In this document: positions 36,028 through 48,283 of the stretch, one piece after another
Layout: every line of letters begins with the position of its first letter
Numbering within the stretch: the first letter of the stretch is position 1
Source: Hemileia vastatrix
Lineage: Eukaryota > Basidiomycota > Pucciniomycetes > Pucciniales > Zaghouaniaceae
Direction of reading: 5' to 3'
Assembly (NCBI GenBank): GCA_030280995.1
Contig: JASXTE010000019.1
Location: forward strand, 7,737,501 to 7,801,500
Length of the DNA stretch: 64,000 nt
Notes under the pieces: generated by a model
The model's input: only the letters and a program-made list of their open reading frames with translations
The model's database searches: none
What the model was told of the DNA's origin: nothing
Made by a program: the position numbers and the translations under genes

Positions 36028-37280
36028 TGTCAGCCAGGCTATTCCAGGAGTCCAGTAAATGATATATAAATTATAAAACCTTAAAGAGTGGGTAAGACTT
36101 GTATTTAATGAATATAACTTAATATTTTATTGCATAGTGAAATTATATAAGAATTTTATTATATACAAGTGTTACATTAAATTTATGGGTTATATATATT
36201 TTTATATATACAATTAAATTAAGCATAATATAATATATTCTACAAATAATGGCGCATTTTTATGTATTTAATAATTATAAATTTATATTTAATTAATTAA
36301 AAAACATATATGATAATTATAAGTGTAAAATTGACTTATAATATAATTAAATTAATTATTTAAATTTATATAATAAATAACATCTTTCATATAGTATTAA
36401 ACAATAATTAATGGCGCTTCTTTTGACCCTTAAATTGTGTCAGGAAGAAAATCAAATAAATTATAATACTTATTTTATAAAATAGTATTATAAATTCTCA
36501 AATTAAATTAATTAATTGTTTCAGTTAAACTAGTTATTAAATTACATAGTGAAAACAATTAATAAATATTAATTTACACTGAATTAAAATGATTGCATGC
36601 CTTGTTACGTCAAAACATGTTATTTGTTTCACTTAGAAATGCTGAAAACAGATTGTAATACTTGTTTTGATTTGTTTTTCCCATAGTTCTTAGATCACAG
36701 GGTTGTTTAGTTACTCATTATTTTGTATTAACTGATTTGGGAAATTTGGGATGGGAATTTTATATTCTTAATTGGGATTCTTATTATTTTTCATATAATT
36801 TTCTCTTAATTACCATGTTACAAATGTCTTCTTTTATCTTCTTGTTTTACTTCATTACTATTTTGTATATAGTCACTTGTAGCGCTTCAGAGGACCCATT
36901 GCCTATAAAAGGGCCTTGGATAATCCCCTGTAGAAGTATCACTTATTACACACTCAACAATTTAAAAATAAATTTATTACGCTTATTATTATTTTTATTA
37001 GTATTAAATTCTAATTAAAAATTCTAAATAACAATTTAAAGGTTGCCTTAAGTCTGATAGTAATTATAGTGTTTGCCGCGCAGAACTCTTACTTAAATAA
37101 TATTAATATTAATAAAACCAATTTGTTGTCACCTCTCAAATCACTCGTCGTTGCTTTCTCTCAAATAAATTAAATAATTTCAATTGTTTTTATTTCTTTT
37201 ATTTCTAAATTACTATCTCCTTCTTGTCCTCCTCTCTTTTCTTCCCTCTTCTCTTATATCTTCTAGACGACTGACCGACA
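36028..37280 (+). mobile_element. Solo LTR, family 2, copy 1 (gypsy-like)
   Basis: Starts TGTCAGCCAGGCTATTCC and ends GACTGACCGACA, 1253 bp. It is bounded by AGGTT on both sides (36023-36027, 37281-37285), so this is a clean solo LTR. A TATA-box-like CCTATAAAAGGGCC lies at about 36902-36915, some 370 bp before the 3' end, as expected for a U3 promoter and supporting plus orientation. Copies 2 and 3 lie at 46839-48095 and 48284-50485. Confidence 0.85.
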
Positions 37281-37440
37281 AGGTTAGTCACTTTCTCAAT
37301 ATCTTATTTATTTAATTGTTTATTGACATGACTTTTTTTTATTTATCATCTTTTATTGTTTTAGTGGTGGATTAAACTGAATTATTATTGTTATATAAAT
37401 AAATAAATATATATATATATATATTATTATTATATTTATA

Positions 37441-38289
37441 TTTTTTTTAGTGGTTCATAGTGAGGTTTTGGTGAATTTTTTTTGACTGTTTTTGGGTCAT
37501 TTTTTATTGTCTATTGTTTTTTTTTTTGTTTTTTTTTTGGCTGTTTTTGAGTCCTTTTTCTCATTTTTTTGTAGTAGTTCCTAGTGAGGTTTAGGTGTGG
37601 ATTTTTTTTTTTTTTTTTTTGGCTGTTATAAGGTCCTTTTTGTTTGTTTGTTTTTTTGTTTTTTTTTTTTTTTTTTAATTTTTGATTTTTGATTTTTTTT
37701 TTCTTTTTGGTTGTTAATTTTTTTTTTTTTTGCTGTTTTTTGGTTCTTTTTTTTTTTTTTTTAGTTTTTTAGTTTTTTAGTTTGTTTTTGTTTTTTTAAA
37801 TGTTCATTTTAAATTTAGGTATTTGATTTTTGATTTTTTTGGTTGTTTTTGGGTCCTTTTTTTTTTTTTTTTTTTTTTTTTTTTGTTTATTATTATTTTT
37901 ATTATTTTTTTTTAGTGGTTTCTAGTGATGTGTAAGAGTTTTTGAATTTTTTTTTTTTTTGGTTGCTTTTGGGTCCTCTTATGGTTCTGTTTTTGTTTAT
38001 TTATTTTATTTATTTTTTAGGGGTTACTAGTGATGTTTAGGTGTTTTTTTTCTTTTTTTTTTGGTTGCTTTTGGGTCCTCTTATGGTTCTGTTTTTGTTT
38101 ATTTTAATTTATTTATTTTTTAGAGGTTACTAGTGATGTTTAGGTGTTTTTTTTTCTTTTTTTTGGTTGTTTTTGGGTCCTTTTTTGTTTTTGTTTTTGT
38201 TTTAGGTGTTTCCTAGTGATATTTAAGTGTTTTTATTTTATTTGGCTGTTATTTTTTGGATGTTTTTGGGTCCTTCTTTTTTTTCATTT
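37441..38289. repeat. Diverged T-rich tandem repeat, left flank of the satellite domain
   Basis: Repeats of a unit of very roughly 60-100 bp: a core like TAGTGGTTCCTAGTGATGTT then TAGGTG, a long T-run, GGTTGTTTTTGGGTCC, another T-run, and again. Units differ mainly in T-run length. The same unit continues at 45061-45653 and 50614-52450. Confidence 0.85.
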
Positions 38290-41200
38290 GAAATTTTTTG
38301 TACTTTTTGTATTTTTTGTATTTTTTTGTATTTTTTGTATTTTTTTGTATTTTTTGTATTTTTTGGAATTTTTTGTAATTTTTGTAATTTTTGTAATAAT
38401 ATAATTATTGTAATTTTTGTAATTTTTGTATTTTTTTTATATTTTTTGTATTTTTTGAATTTTTTGAATTTTATGTATTTTATGTATTTTATGTATTTCT
38501 TGTATTTTTTGTACTTTTTATATTTTTTATATTTTTTGTATTTTTTGTATTTTTTGTATTTTTTGTATTTTTTATATTTTTTATATTTTTTGTATTTTTT
38601 GTATTTTTTGTATTTTTTGTATTTTTTGTATTTTTTGTATTTTTTGTATTTTTTGTATTTTTTGTATTTTTTGTATTTTTTGAATTTTTTGAATTTTTTG
38701 AATTTTTTGAATTTTTTGAATTTTTTGAATTTTTTGAATTTTTTGAATTTTTTGAATTTTATGAATTTTATGAATTTTTTGAATTTTTTGAATTTTTTGA
38801 ATTTTTTGAATTTTTTGAATTTTTTGAATTTTTTGTATTTTTTGAATTTTTTGAATTTTTTGTATTTTTTGAATTTTTTGTATTTTTTGTATTTTTGGTA
38901 TTTTTTGTATATTTTGTATTTTTTGAATTTTTTGAATTTTTTGCATTTTTTGAATTTTTTGAATTTTTTATATTTTTTTAAATTTTTTTGTATTTTTTTG
39001 TATTTTTTGTATTTTTTGTATTTTTTGTATTTTTTGTATTTTTTGCATTTTTTGTATTTTTTGTATTTTTTGTATTTTTTGTATTTTTTGTATTTTTTGT
39101 ATTTTTTGTAATTTTTGTAATTTTTGTAATTTTTGTATGTTTTGTATATTTTGAATTTTTTGAATTTTTTGAATTTTTTAAATTTTTTGTGTTTTTTGAA
39201 TTTTTTGAATTTTTTGAATTTTTTGAATTTTTTGTATTTTTTGTATTTTTTGTATTTTTTGTATTTTTTGTATTTTTTGTATTTTTTGTATTTTTTGTAT
39301 TTTTTGTATTTTTTGTATTTTTTGTATTTTTTGTATTTTTTGTATTTTTTGTATTTTTTGTGTTTTTTGTATTTTTTGAATTTTTTGAATTTTTTGAATC
39401 TTATGAATTTTATGAATTTATTGAATTTTTTGAATTTTTTGAATTTTTTGAATTTTATGAATTTTTTGAATTTTTTGAATTTTTTGAATTTTTTGAATTT
39501 TTTGAAATTTTTGAAATTTTTGAAATTTTTGAAATTTTTGAATTTTTTGTATGTTTTGTATGTTTTGTATGTTTTGTATGTTTTGTATGTTTTGTATGTT
39601 TTGTATGTTTTGTATTTTTTGTATTTTTTGTATTTTTTGTATTTTTTGTATTTATTGTATTTTTTGTATTTTTTGTATTTTTTGTATTTTTTGTATTTTT
39701 TGTATTTTTTGTATTTTTTGTATTTTTTGTATTTTTTGTATTTTTTGTATTTTTTGTAATTTTTGTATTTTTTGAATTTTTTGAATTTTTTGAATTTTTT
39801 GAATTTTTTGTATTTTTTGTATTTTTTGAATTTATTGAATTTTTTGAATTTTTTATATTTTTTGTATTTTTTGTATTTTTTTTATTTTTTGTATTTTTTG
39901 TATTTTTTGTATTTTTTGTATTTTTTGTATTTTTTGTATTTTTTGTATTTTTTGTATTTTTTGTATTTTTTGTATTTTTTGTATTTTTTGTATTTTTTGT
40001 ATTTTTTGTATTTTTTGTATTTTTTGTATTTTTTGTATTTTTTGTATTTTTTGAATTTTTTGAATTTTTTGAATTTTTTGAATTTTTTGAATTTTTTGAA
40101 TTTTTTGAATTTATTGAACTTTTTGTATTTTTTGTATTTTTTGTATTTTTTGTATTTTTTGTATTTTTTGTATTTTTTGTATTTTTTGTATTTTTTGTAT
40201 TTTTTGTATTTTTTGAATTTTTTGTAATTTTTGTAATTTTTGTATGTTTTGTATATTTTGAATTTTTTGAATTTTTTGAATTTTTTGAATTTTTTGAATT
40301 TTTTGAATTTTTTGTATTTTTTATATTTTTTGTATTTTTTGAATTTTTTGAATTTTTTGTATTTTTTGAATTTTTTAAATTTTTTGAATTTTTTGTATTT
40401 TTTGTATTTTTTGTATTTTTTGTATTTTTTGTATTTTTTGTATTTTTTGTATTTTTTGAATTTCTTGTATTTTTTGTATTTTTTGTATTTTTTGTATTTA
40501 TAGTATTTTTTGTATTTTTTGTATTTTTTGAATTTTTTGAATTTTTTGAATTTTTTGAATTTTTTGAATTTTTTGAATTTTTTGAATTTTTTGAATTTTT
40601 TGTATTTTTTGTATTTTTTGTATTTTTTGTATTTTTTATATTTTTTGTATTTTTTGTATTTTTTGTATTTTTTGTATTTTTTGTATTTTTTGTATTTTTT
40701 GTATTTTTTGAATTTTATGAATTTTATGAATTTTATGAATTTTATGAATTTTTTGAATTTATTGAATTTATTGAATTTATTGAATTTATTGAATTTTTTG
40801 AATTTTTTGAATTTTATGAATTTTATGAATTTTATGAATTTTATGAATTTTATGAATTTTATGAATTTTATGAATTTTTTGAATTTTTTGAATTTTTTGT
40901 ATTTTTTGTATTTTTTGTATTTTTTGTATTTTTTGTATTTTTTGTATTTTTTGAATTTTTTGTAATTTTTGTAATTTTTGTATATTTTGTATATTTTGAA
41001 TTTTTTGAATTTTTTGAATTTTTTGTATTTTTTGTGTTTTTTGAATTTTTTGAATTTTTTGAATTTTTTGTATTTTTTGTATTTTTTGTATTTTTTGTAT
41101 TTTTTGTATTTTTTGTATTTTTTGTATTTTTTGAATTTTTTGTATTTTTTGTATTTTTTGTATTTTTTGTATTTTTTGTATTTTTTGTATTTTTTGTATT

Positions 41201-44200
41201 TTTTGTATTTTTTGTATTTTTTGTATTTTTTGTATTTTTTGTATTTTTTGTATTTTTTGTATTTTTTTTATTTTTTGTATTTTTTGTATTTTTTGTATTT
41301 TTTGTATTTTTTGTATTTTTTGTATTTTTTGTATTTTTTGCATTTTTTGTATTTTTTGTATTTTTTGTATTTTTTGTATTTTTTGTAATTTTTGTAATTT
41401 TTGTATGTTTTGTATATTTTGAATCTTTTGAATTTTTTGAATTTTTTGAATTTTTTGTGTTTTTTGAATTTTTTGAATTTTTTGAATTTTTTGAATTTTT
41501 TGAATTTTTTGTATTTTTTGTATTTTTTGTAATTTTTGTATGTTTTGTATATTTTGAATTTTTTGAATTTTTTGTATGTTTTGTATATTTTGAATTTTTC
41601 GAATTTTTTGTATTTTTTGTATTTTTTGTAATTTTTGTATGTTTTGTATATTTTGAATTTTTTGAATTTTTTGTATGTTTTGTATATTTTGAATTTTTTG
41701 AATTTTTTGAATTTTTTGAATGTTTTGAATTTTTTGTATTTTTTGTATTTTTTGTATTTTTTGTATTTTTTGTATTTTTTGTAATTTTTGTAATTTTTGT
41801 ATTTTTTGTATTTTTTGAATTTTTTGTAATTTTTGTAATTTTTGTATTTTTTGTATTTTTTGTATTTTTTGTATTTTTTGTATTTTTTGTAATTTTTGTA
41901 TTTTTTGAATTTTTTGTAATTTTTGTAATTTTTGTATGTTTTGTATATTTTGAATTTTTTGAATATTTTGAATTTTTTGAATTTTTTGAATTTTTTGAAT
42001 TTTTTGAATTTTTTGAATTTTTTGAATTTTTTGAATTTTTTGAATTTTTTGAAATTTTTGAATTTTTTGAATTTTTAAATTTTTTGTATTTTTTGTATTC
42101 TTTTGTATTTTTTTCTATTTTTTGTATTTTTTGTATTTTTTGTATTTTTTGTATTTTTTGTATTTTTTTGTATTTTTTGTATTTTTTGTATTTTTTGTAT
42201 TTTTTGTATTTTTTGTATTTTTTGTATTTTTTGTATTTTTTGTATTTTTTGTATTTTTTGTATTTTTTGTATTTTTTGTATTTTTTGTATTTTTAGTATT
42301 TTTTGTATTTTTTGTATTTTTTGTATTTTTTGTATTTTTTGTATTTTTTGTATTTTTTGTATTTTTTGTATTTTTTGAATTTTTTGTGTTTTTTGAATTT
42401 TTTGAATTTTTTAAATTTTATGAATTTTATGAATTTTATGAATTTTATGAATTTATTGAATTTTTTGAATTTATTGAATTTTTTGAATTTTTTGAATTTT
42501 TTGCATTTTTTGTTTTTTTTTGTTGTATTTTTTGTATTTTTTGCATTTTTTGTTTTTTTTTGTTGTATTTTTTGTATTTTTTGTATTTTTTGTATTTTTT
42601 GTATTTTTTGTATTTTTTGTATTTTTTGTATTTTATGAATTTTTTGAATTTTATGAATTTTTTAGAATTTTTAGAATTTTTAGAATTTTTTGAATTTTTT
42701 GAATTTTTTGAATTTTTTGAATTTTTTGAATTTTATGAATTTTATGAATTTATTGAATTTTTTGAATTTTTTGAATTTTTTGAATTTTTTTGTATTTTAT
42801 GTATTTTTTGTATTTTATGAATTTTATGAATTTTTTGAATTTTTTGAATTTTATGAATTTTATGAATTTTATGAATTTATTGAATTTATTGAATTTTATG
42901 AATTTAATGAATTTTTTGAATTTTTTGAATTTTTTGAATTTTTTGTATTTTTTGAATTTTTTTGTATTTTATGTATTTTTTGTATTTTATGTATTTTTTG
43001 AATTTTTTATATTTTTTGTATTTTTTGTATTTTTTGTATTTATTGAATTTTTTGAATTTTTTGTATTTTTTGAATTTTTTGAATTTTTTGTATTTTTTGT
43101 ATTTTTTGTATTTTTTGTATTTTTTGTATTTTTTGTATTTTTTGTATTTTTTGTATTTTTTGTATTTTTTGTATTTTTTGTATTTTTTGTATTTTTTGTA
43201 TTTTTTGTATTTTTTGTATTTTTTGTATTTTTTGTATTTTTTGTATTTTTTGTATTTTTTGTATTTTTTGTATTTTTTGTATTTTTTGTATTTTTTGTAT
43301 TTTTTGTATTTTTTGTATTTTTTGTATTTTTTGTATTTTTTGTATTTTTTGTATTTTTTGTATTTTTTGAATTTTTTGTATTTTTTGTATTTTTTGTATT
43401 TTTTGTATTTTTTGTATTTTTTGTATTTTTTGTATTTTATGAATTTTTTGAATTTTATGAATTTTTTGTGTTTTTTGAATTTTTTGAATTTTATGAATTT
43501 TATGAATTTTATGAATTTGATGAATTTTATGAATTTATTGAATTTTATGAATTTATTGAATTTTATGAATTTTTTTGTATTTTTTGTATTTTTTGTATTT
43601 TTGGTATTTTTTGTATTTTTTGTATTTTTTGTATTTTTTGTATTTTTTGTATTTTTTGTATTTATTGTATTTTTTGTATTTTTTGTATTTTTTGTATTTT
43701 TTGTATTTTTTGTATTTTTTGTATTTTTTGTATTTTTTAAATTTTTTGTATTTTTTGAATTTTTTGAATTTTTTGAATTTTTTGAATTTTTTGAATTTTT
43801 TGTATTTTTTGTATTTTTTGTATTTTTTGTATTTTTTGTATTTTTTGTATTTTTTGTATTTTTTGTATTTTTTGTATTTTTTGAATTTTTTGAATTTTTT
43901 GTATTTTTTGTATTTTTTATATTTTTTGAATTTTTTGAATTTTTTGAATTTTTTGAATTTTTTGAATTTTTTGAATTTTTTGAATTTTTTGAATTTTTTG
44001 AATTTTTTGAATTTTTTGAAATTTTTGAATTTTTTGTATTTTTTGTATTTTTTGAATTTTTTTGTATTTTTTGTATTTTTTGTAATTTTTGTAATTTTTG
44101 TAATTTTTGTATTTTTTGAATTTTTTGTATTTTTTGTATTTTTTGTATTTTTTTATTTTTTGTATTTTATGTATTTTTTTAATTTTTTTAATTTTTTGAA

Positions 44201-45060
44201 TTAATTGAATTTTTTGAATTTTTTGTATTTTTTGAATTTTTTGAATTTTTTTTATTTTTTGTATTTTTTGCATTTTTTTTATTTTTTGTATTTTTTGAAT
44301 TTTTTGAAATTTTTATATTTTTTTAAATTTTTTTGTATTTTTTTGTATTTTTTGTATTTTTTGTATTTTTTGTATTTTTTGTATTTTTTGTATTTTTTGA
44401 ATTTTTTGAATTTTTTGTATTTTTTGTATTTTTTGTATTTTTTGTATTTTTTGTATTTTTTGTATTTTTTGTATTTTTTGTATTTTTTGTACTTTTTGGA
44501 TTTTTTGTATTTTTTGTATTTTTTGTATTTTTTGTATTTTTTTTATTTTTTGTATTTTTTGTGTTTTTTGAATTTTTTGAATTTTATGAATTTTATGAAT
44601 TTTATGAATTTTATGAATTTTTTAAAATTTTTGAAATTTTTGAAATTTTTGAATTTTTGAATTTTTTGAATTTTTTGAATTTTTTGAATTTTTTGAATTT
44701 TTTGAATTTTTTGAATTTTTTGAATTTTTTGTATTTTTTGAATTTTTTGAATTTTTTGAATTTTTTGAATTTTTTGAATTTTTTGAATTTTTTGAATTTT
44801 TTGAATTTTTTGTATTTTTTGTATTTTTTGTGTTTTTTGAATTTTTTGAATTTTTTGAATTTTATGAATTTTATGAATTTATTGAATTTTATGAATTTTT
44901 TGAAATTTTTGAAATTTTTGAAATTTTTGAATTTTTTGAATTTTTTTGAATTTTTTGTATTTTTTGTATTTTTTGTATTTTTTGTATTTTTTGTATTTTT
45001 TGTATTTTTTGTATTTTTTGTATTTTTTGTATTTTTTGTATTTTTTGTATTTTTTGTAGT
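38290..45060. repeat. 6.8-kb array of a 9-bp repeat, TTTTTTGTA and variants
   Basis: Uninterrupted nonamer array, roughly 750 units. The main unit is TTTTTTGTA, alternating in blocks with TTTTTTGAA and TTTTATGAA. A distinctive variant run (GTAATTTTTGTATGTTTTG then TATATTTTGAA) recurs at about 39110, 40225, 40965, 41390, 41530, 41630 and 41925, showing higher-order duplication. Because 9 is a multiple of 3, frames stay open and give Phe/Leu/Tyr/Val-rich translations; I do not regard these as genes. The right end passes directly into the larger T-rich unit (TTTTTTGTAGTTGTTCTTAG). Confidence 0.95.
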
Positions 45061-45653
45061 TGTTCTTAGTGATGTTTAGGATTTTATTTATTTTTTTTTT
45101 TTGGTTAATATTTTTTTGTATTTTTTTTTCTTTTTGGTTTTTATTGGGTCTTTTTTTGTTTTTGTTTTTGTTTTTAATTTTTGTTTTTGATTTATTTATG
45201 TTTTTTTAAGTTTTTTTTTTGGTTGTTATTTATTCTAATTGGCTGTTTTAGAGTCCTTTTTTTTTTTTTTTTTGCTTTTGGGTCTTTTTTATTTTTCATT
45301 TTTGTTTTTGGTTTGTCTTAAGTCTTTTTTTTATTTTTTATTTTTTAGCAGTTTCTGGTGAGGTTTAGATGATTTTTTTACAGTTGTGTTTGAGTCCTTT
45401 TTTGATTTTTACTTATTGGTTCCTAGTGAGGTTTAGGTTATTTTGTTTTTTTTTCTCATTATTATTTTTTGCCATTTTATTGCTGTTTTTGCGTCCTTTT
45501 TTTATATTTTATTTAATTTCTTAATTTTATTTTTGTTCGTTTGTTTTTATTATTTTTTTATTTTTATGTTTTGATTTTAGGTCTTTTTTGCTTTTATGTT
45601 TTAGTATTTTTTTTTGTTGTTTGTTTTGGGTCCTTTTTTTTTTAGTGGTTCCA
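45061..45653. repeat. Diverged T-rich tandem repeat, middle segment
   Basis: The same degenerate unit as 37441-38289 (AGTGAGGTTTAGGT core, GGGTCCTTTTT). It ends at TAGTGGTTCCA, where the family-1 LTR has inserted. Joining this end to 50619 restores a normal repeat unit. Confidence 0.85.
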
Positions 45654-46838
45654 TGTCAGCCTGGATATCCCCACGACCCAGTAAAAAGTCTTTATAAGTT
45701 ATGTTAAACACATGTACTATACATGGGAGCAATAAATTAGAGTACACAAATAGTATACATAAGTAAAATTATGATAATATACAAAATATGCCATTATAAC
45801 ACCTTATATACACACATATATCCACCTTTTATAAGTCTTATGTACTTAATATTAAGTTGGAATATGTTAGGGTAATCTTAAGAACCTTAAATATAATGCT
45901 ACATAACTTTTAAGGAGACTTAAAGCTGTTATTTTCATTGTTTCATTTAAAAAACAAGAAATGCACTTTAAATCACTTAAAAGTTGATTATGTGCGCTAT
46001 AAATTTAATAATATTAAAAATGTGCTTTTACAGATAAATTTGTATTAATTAGGACTATTGATTTGGCTACCCAAGTGCATAAAAATAACAATTTTCAAAT
46101 TCGGTGTTATTATGCCAGAAATGGCTTCTGTGTACTGGCACATACTGCCTGCATTTTTCCCATGTGAATAGCTTCATTTTTAGCAAAGTTAGCTTTTTCT
46201 CACTATAATTACCCCACATATTACGCCCACTGTGGGGAAACACACTAAAATAGGCAACAGGCACTTATTTAGTGTCCTAGCTTAATTATAAATGCATTGA
46301 CCCTCTTTATATGCACTAATTTCATTAATAACCTCAATCTTGGCGCTTTAATTCACTACCACGCTTAAATTTGCCTAAATTAGTCAAGGATTTACCTGTG
46401 CAAGCGCCTGCCAAGGACTGCATGTAGTTACCCCACATCTCACGCCCTTTTTTGGGTTTTAAGGTGGTTTCTCAGTCAATTTTTGTTATTTTTGAATGGG
46501 TATTTCACGTAGTATAATGTCATGATTATCCCCAACATTTCTACTGTTAGTCCCCCTTTTTATTAAGTATTAATTAGTCTTAATTTTCCCTTTTTGGTCT
46601 TTTATATTAATGTATAATACACATATACTCTCTTTTTTACTTATTCTTTATTTTTGATGGATTATCCCTATTACTACAGGATTTTGGCAGTTGATATCAT
46701 TCTAATTATGTTACTAGTCACTCTTTTTGGTTCTGAACATGTCTATTGTCTAGAATGAGGAGTCATTAACTAGGTATTGAGCTGGTAAATCATAGGGGTC
46801 ATTGGGGAGGTAATTGTGTATTAAAGGAGGAGGTTTTT

Positions 46839-48095
46839 TGTCAGCCAGGCTATTCCAGGAGCCCAGTAAATGATATGTTAACTTATTGGACCTGAAAGAG
46901 GGCATAAATAATTGCATTTGATGTATATAAATTTATATTTTATTGCATAATAAAATTATATAAGTATCTTATTAAATATAAGTGTTATATTAATTTTATT
47001 GTTATATAAATTATGTATATATTTAAATTAAGCATAATATATTCTATATTCTACAAATAATGGCGTATTTTTATGTATTTAATAATTATAAATAAATATT
47101 TAATTAATTATAAACATATATTATAATTATAAGTGTCAAATTGACTTATAATATAATTAATTTAATTATTTAAATTTATATATTAAATAACACCTTTCAT
47201 ATAGTATTAAATAATAATTAATGGCGCTTCTTTTGACCCTTAATTGTGTCAGGAAAAAATTAAATAAATTATAATACTTATGTTATAAAATATTATTATA
47301 AATTCTCAATTTGAATTAATTAAGTGTTTCATTTAAACTAGTTATTTAATTACATAGTGAAAACAATTAAATAATATTAATTTACACTGAATTAAATTGA
47401 ATACATACCTTTTTACATCAAAAAATGTTATTTGTTTCACTTATAAATTCTGAAAACATATGGTAATACTTGTTTTGAATTATTTTTCCCATAGTTCTTA
47501 TGTCACAGGGTTGTTTAGTTACTCATTATTTTATATTAACTGATTTTGGAAATTTGGTATGGGAATTTTACTTTCTTAATTGGGATTCTTATTATTTTCG
47601 TATATTTTTCTCTCAATTACTATTTTAAAATTATCTTCTTTAATCTTCTTGTTTTACTTCATTACTATTTTTGTATATAGTCATTTGTAGCGCTTTAGAG
47701 GACCCATTGCCTATAAAAAGGCCCTGGATAATCCCCTGTAGCCTCATCACTTACTATACACTCAACAAACTTGAATATATTTTTATATTACGTTTATATA
47801 ATTTTTTATTAGTATCAATATTCTAATTTAAATTCTATATAACTACTGAAAGGTTGCCTTAAGTCTAATAGTGATCATAGTGTTTGCCGCACAGAGCCCT
47901 TACCATTAAAATAATATTGTTATTTAATAAAAACTTCATTGTTGTCTCATTTCTCAAGAAATTTGTCGTTGCTCCTCTTCAATAAATTAAATAATCTTTT
48001 ATATTTTATTTATTTTATTTTCTCAAAACCCTTTCTCCTTGTCCTCCTCCATTTCTCCCCCTTTTCCTTACCTTCTTCTAGACGACTGACCGACA
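46839..48095 (+). mobile_element. Solo LTR, family 2, copy 2, nested in family-1 copy C
   Basis: Starts TGTCAGCCAGGCTATTCC, ends CTGACCGACA, 1257 bp, flanked by TTTTT (46834-46838, 48096-48100). It is closely similar to copy 1 over its whole length, including the CCTATAAAAAGGCCC box near 47710. Confidence 0.85.
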
Positions 48096-48283
48096 TTTTT
48101 GGTCTTATTTTCTACATTCTTTATCATTACAATTAAACATATAACCAATAAAATTACAATACATATCAATAGTACTTATAAAGTCTTTGAATAGTATCTG
48201 AATTTATTAAATCTATTTCTCTACCAACTATAAGATTGTAAGCCATATATAATTAGTGAGATTAAAATTACTGAAACCCTTAT

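Noticed and set aside
38988..42296. 1102-codon open frame of Phe/Val/Glu triplets, and similar long frames on both strands
   Set aside because: A 9-bp repeat without stop codons stays open in several frames. Composition is pure repeat, with no start context and no domain.
37441..45060. CRISPR-like array of short repeats
   Set aside because: No unique spacers; the repeats are directly contiguous or low-complexity, and the genome is eukaryotic.
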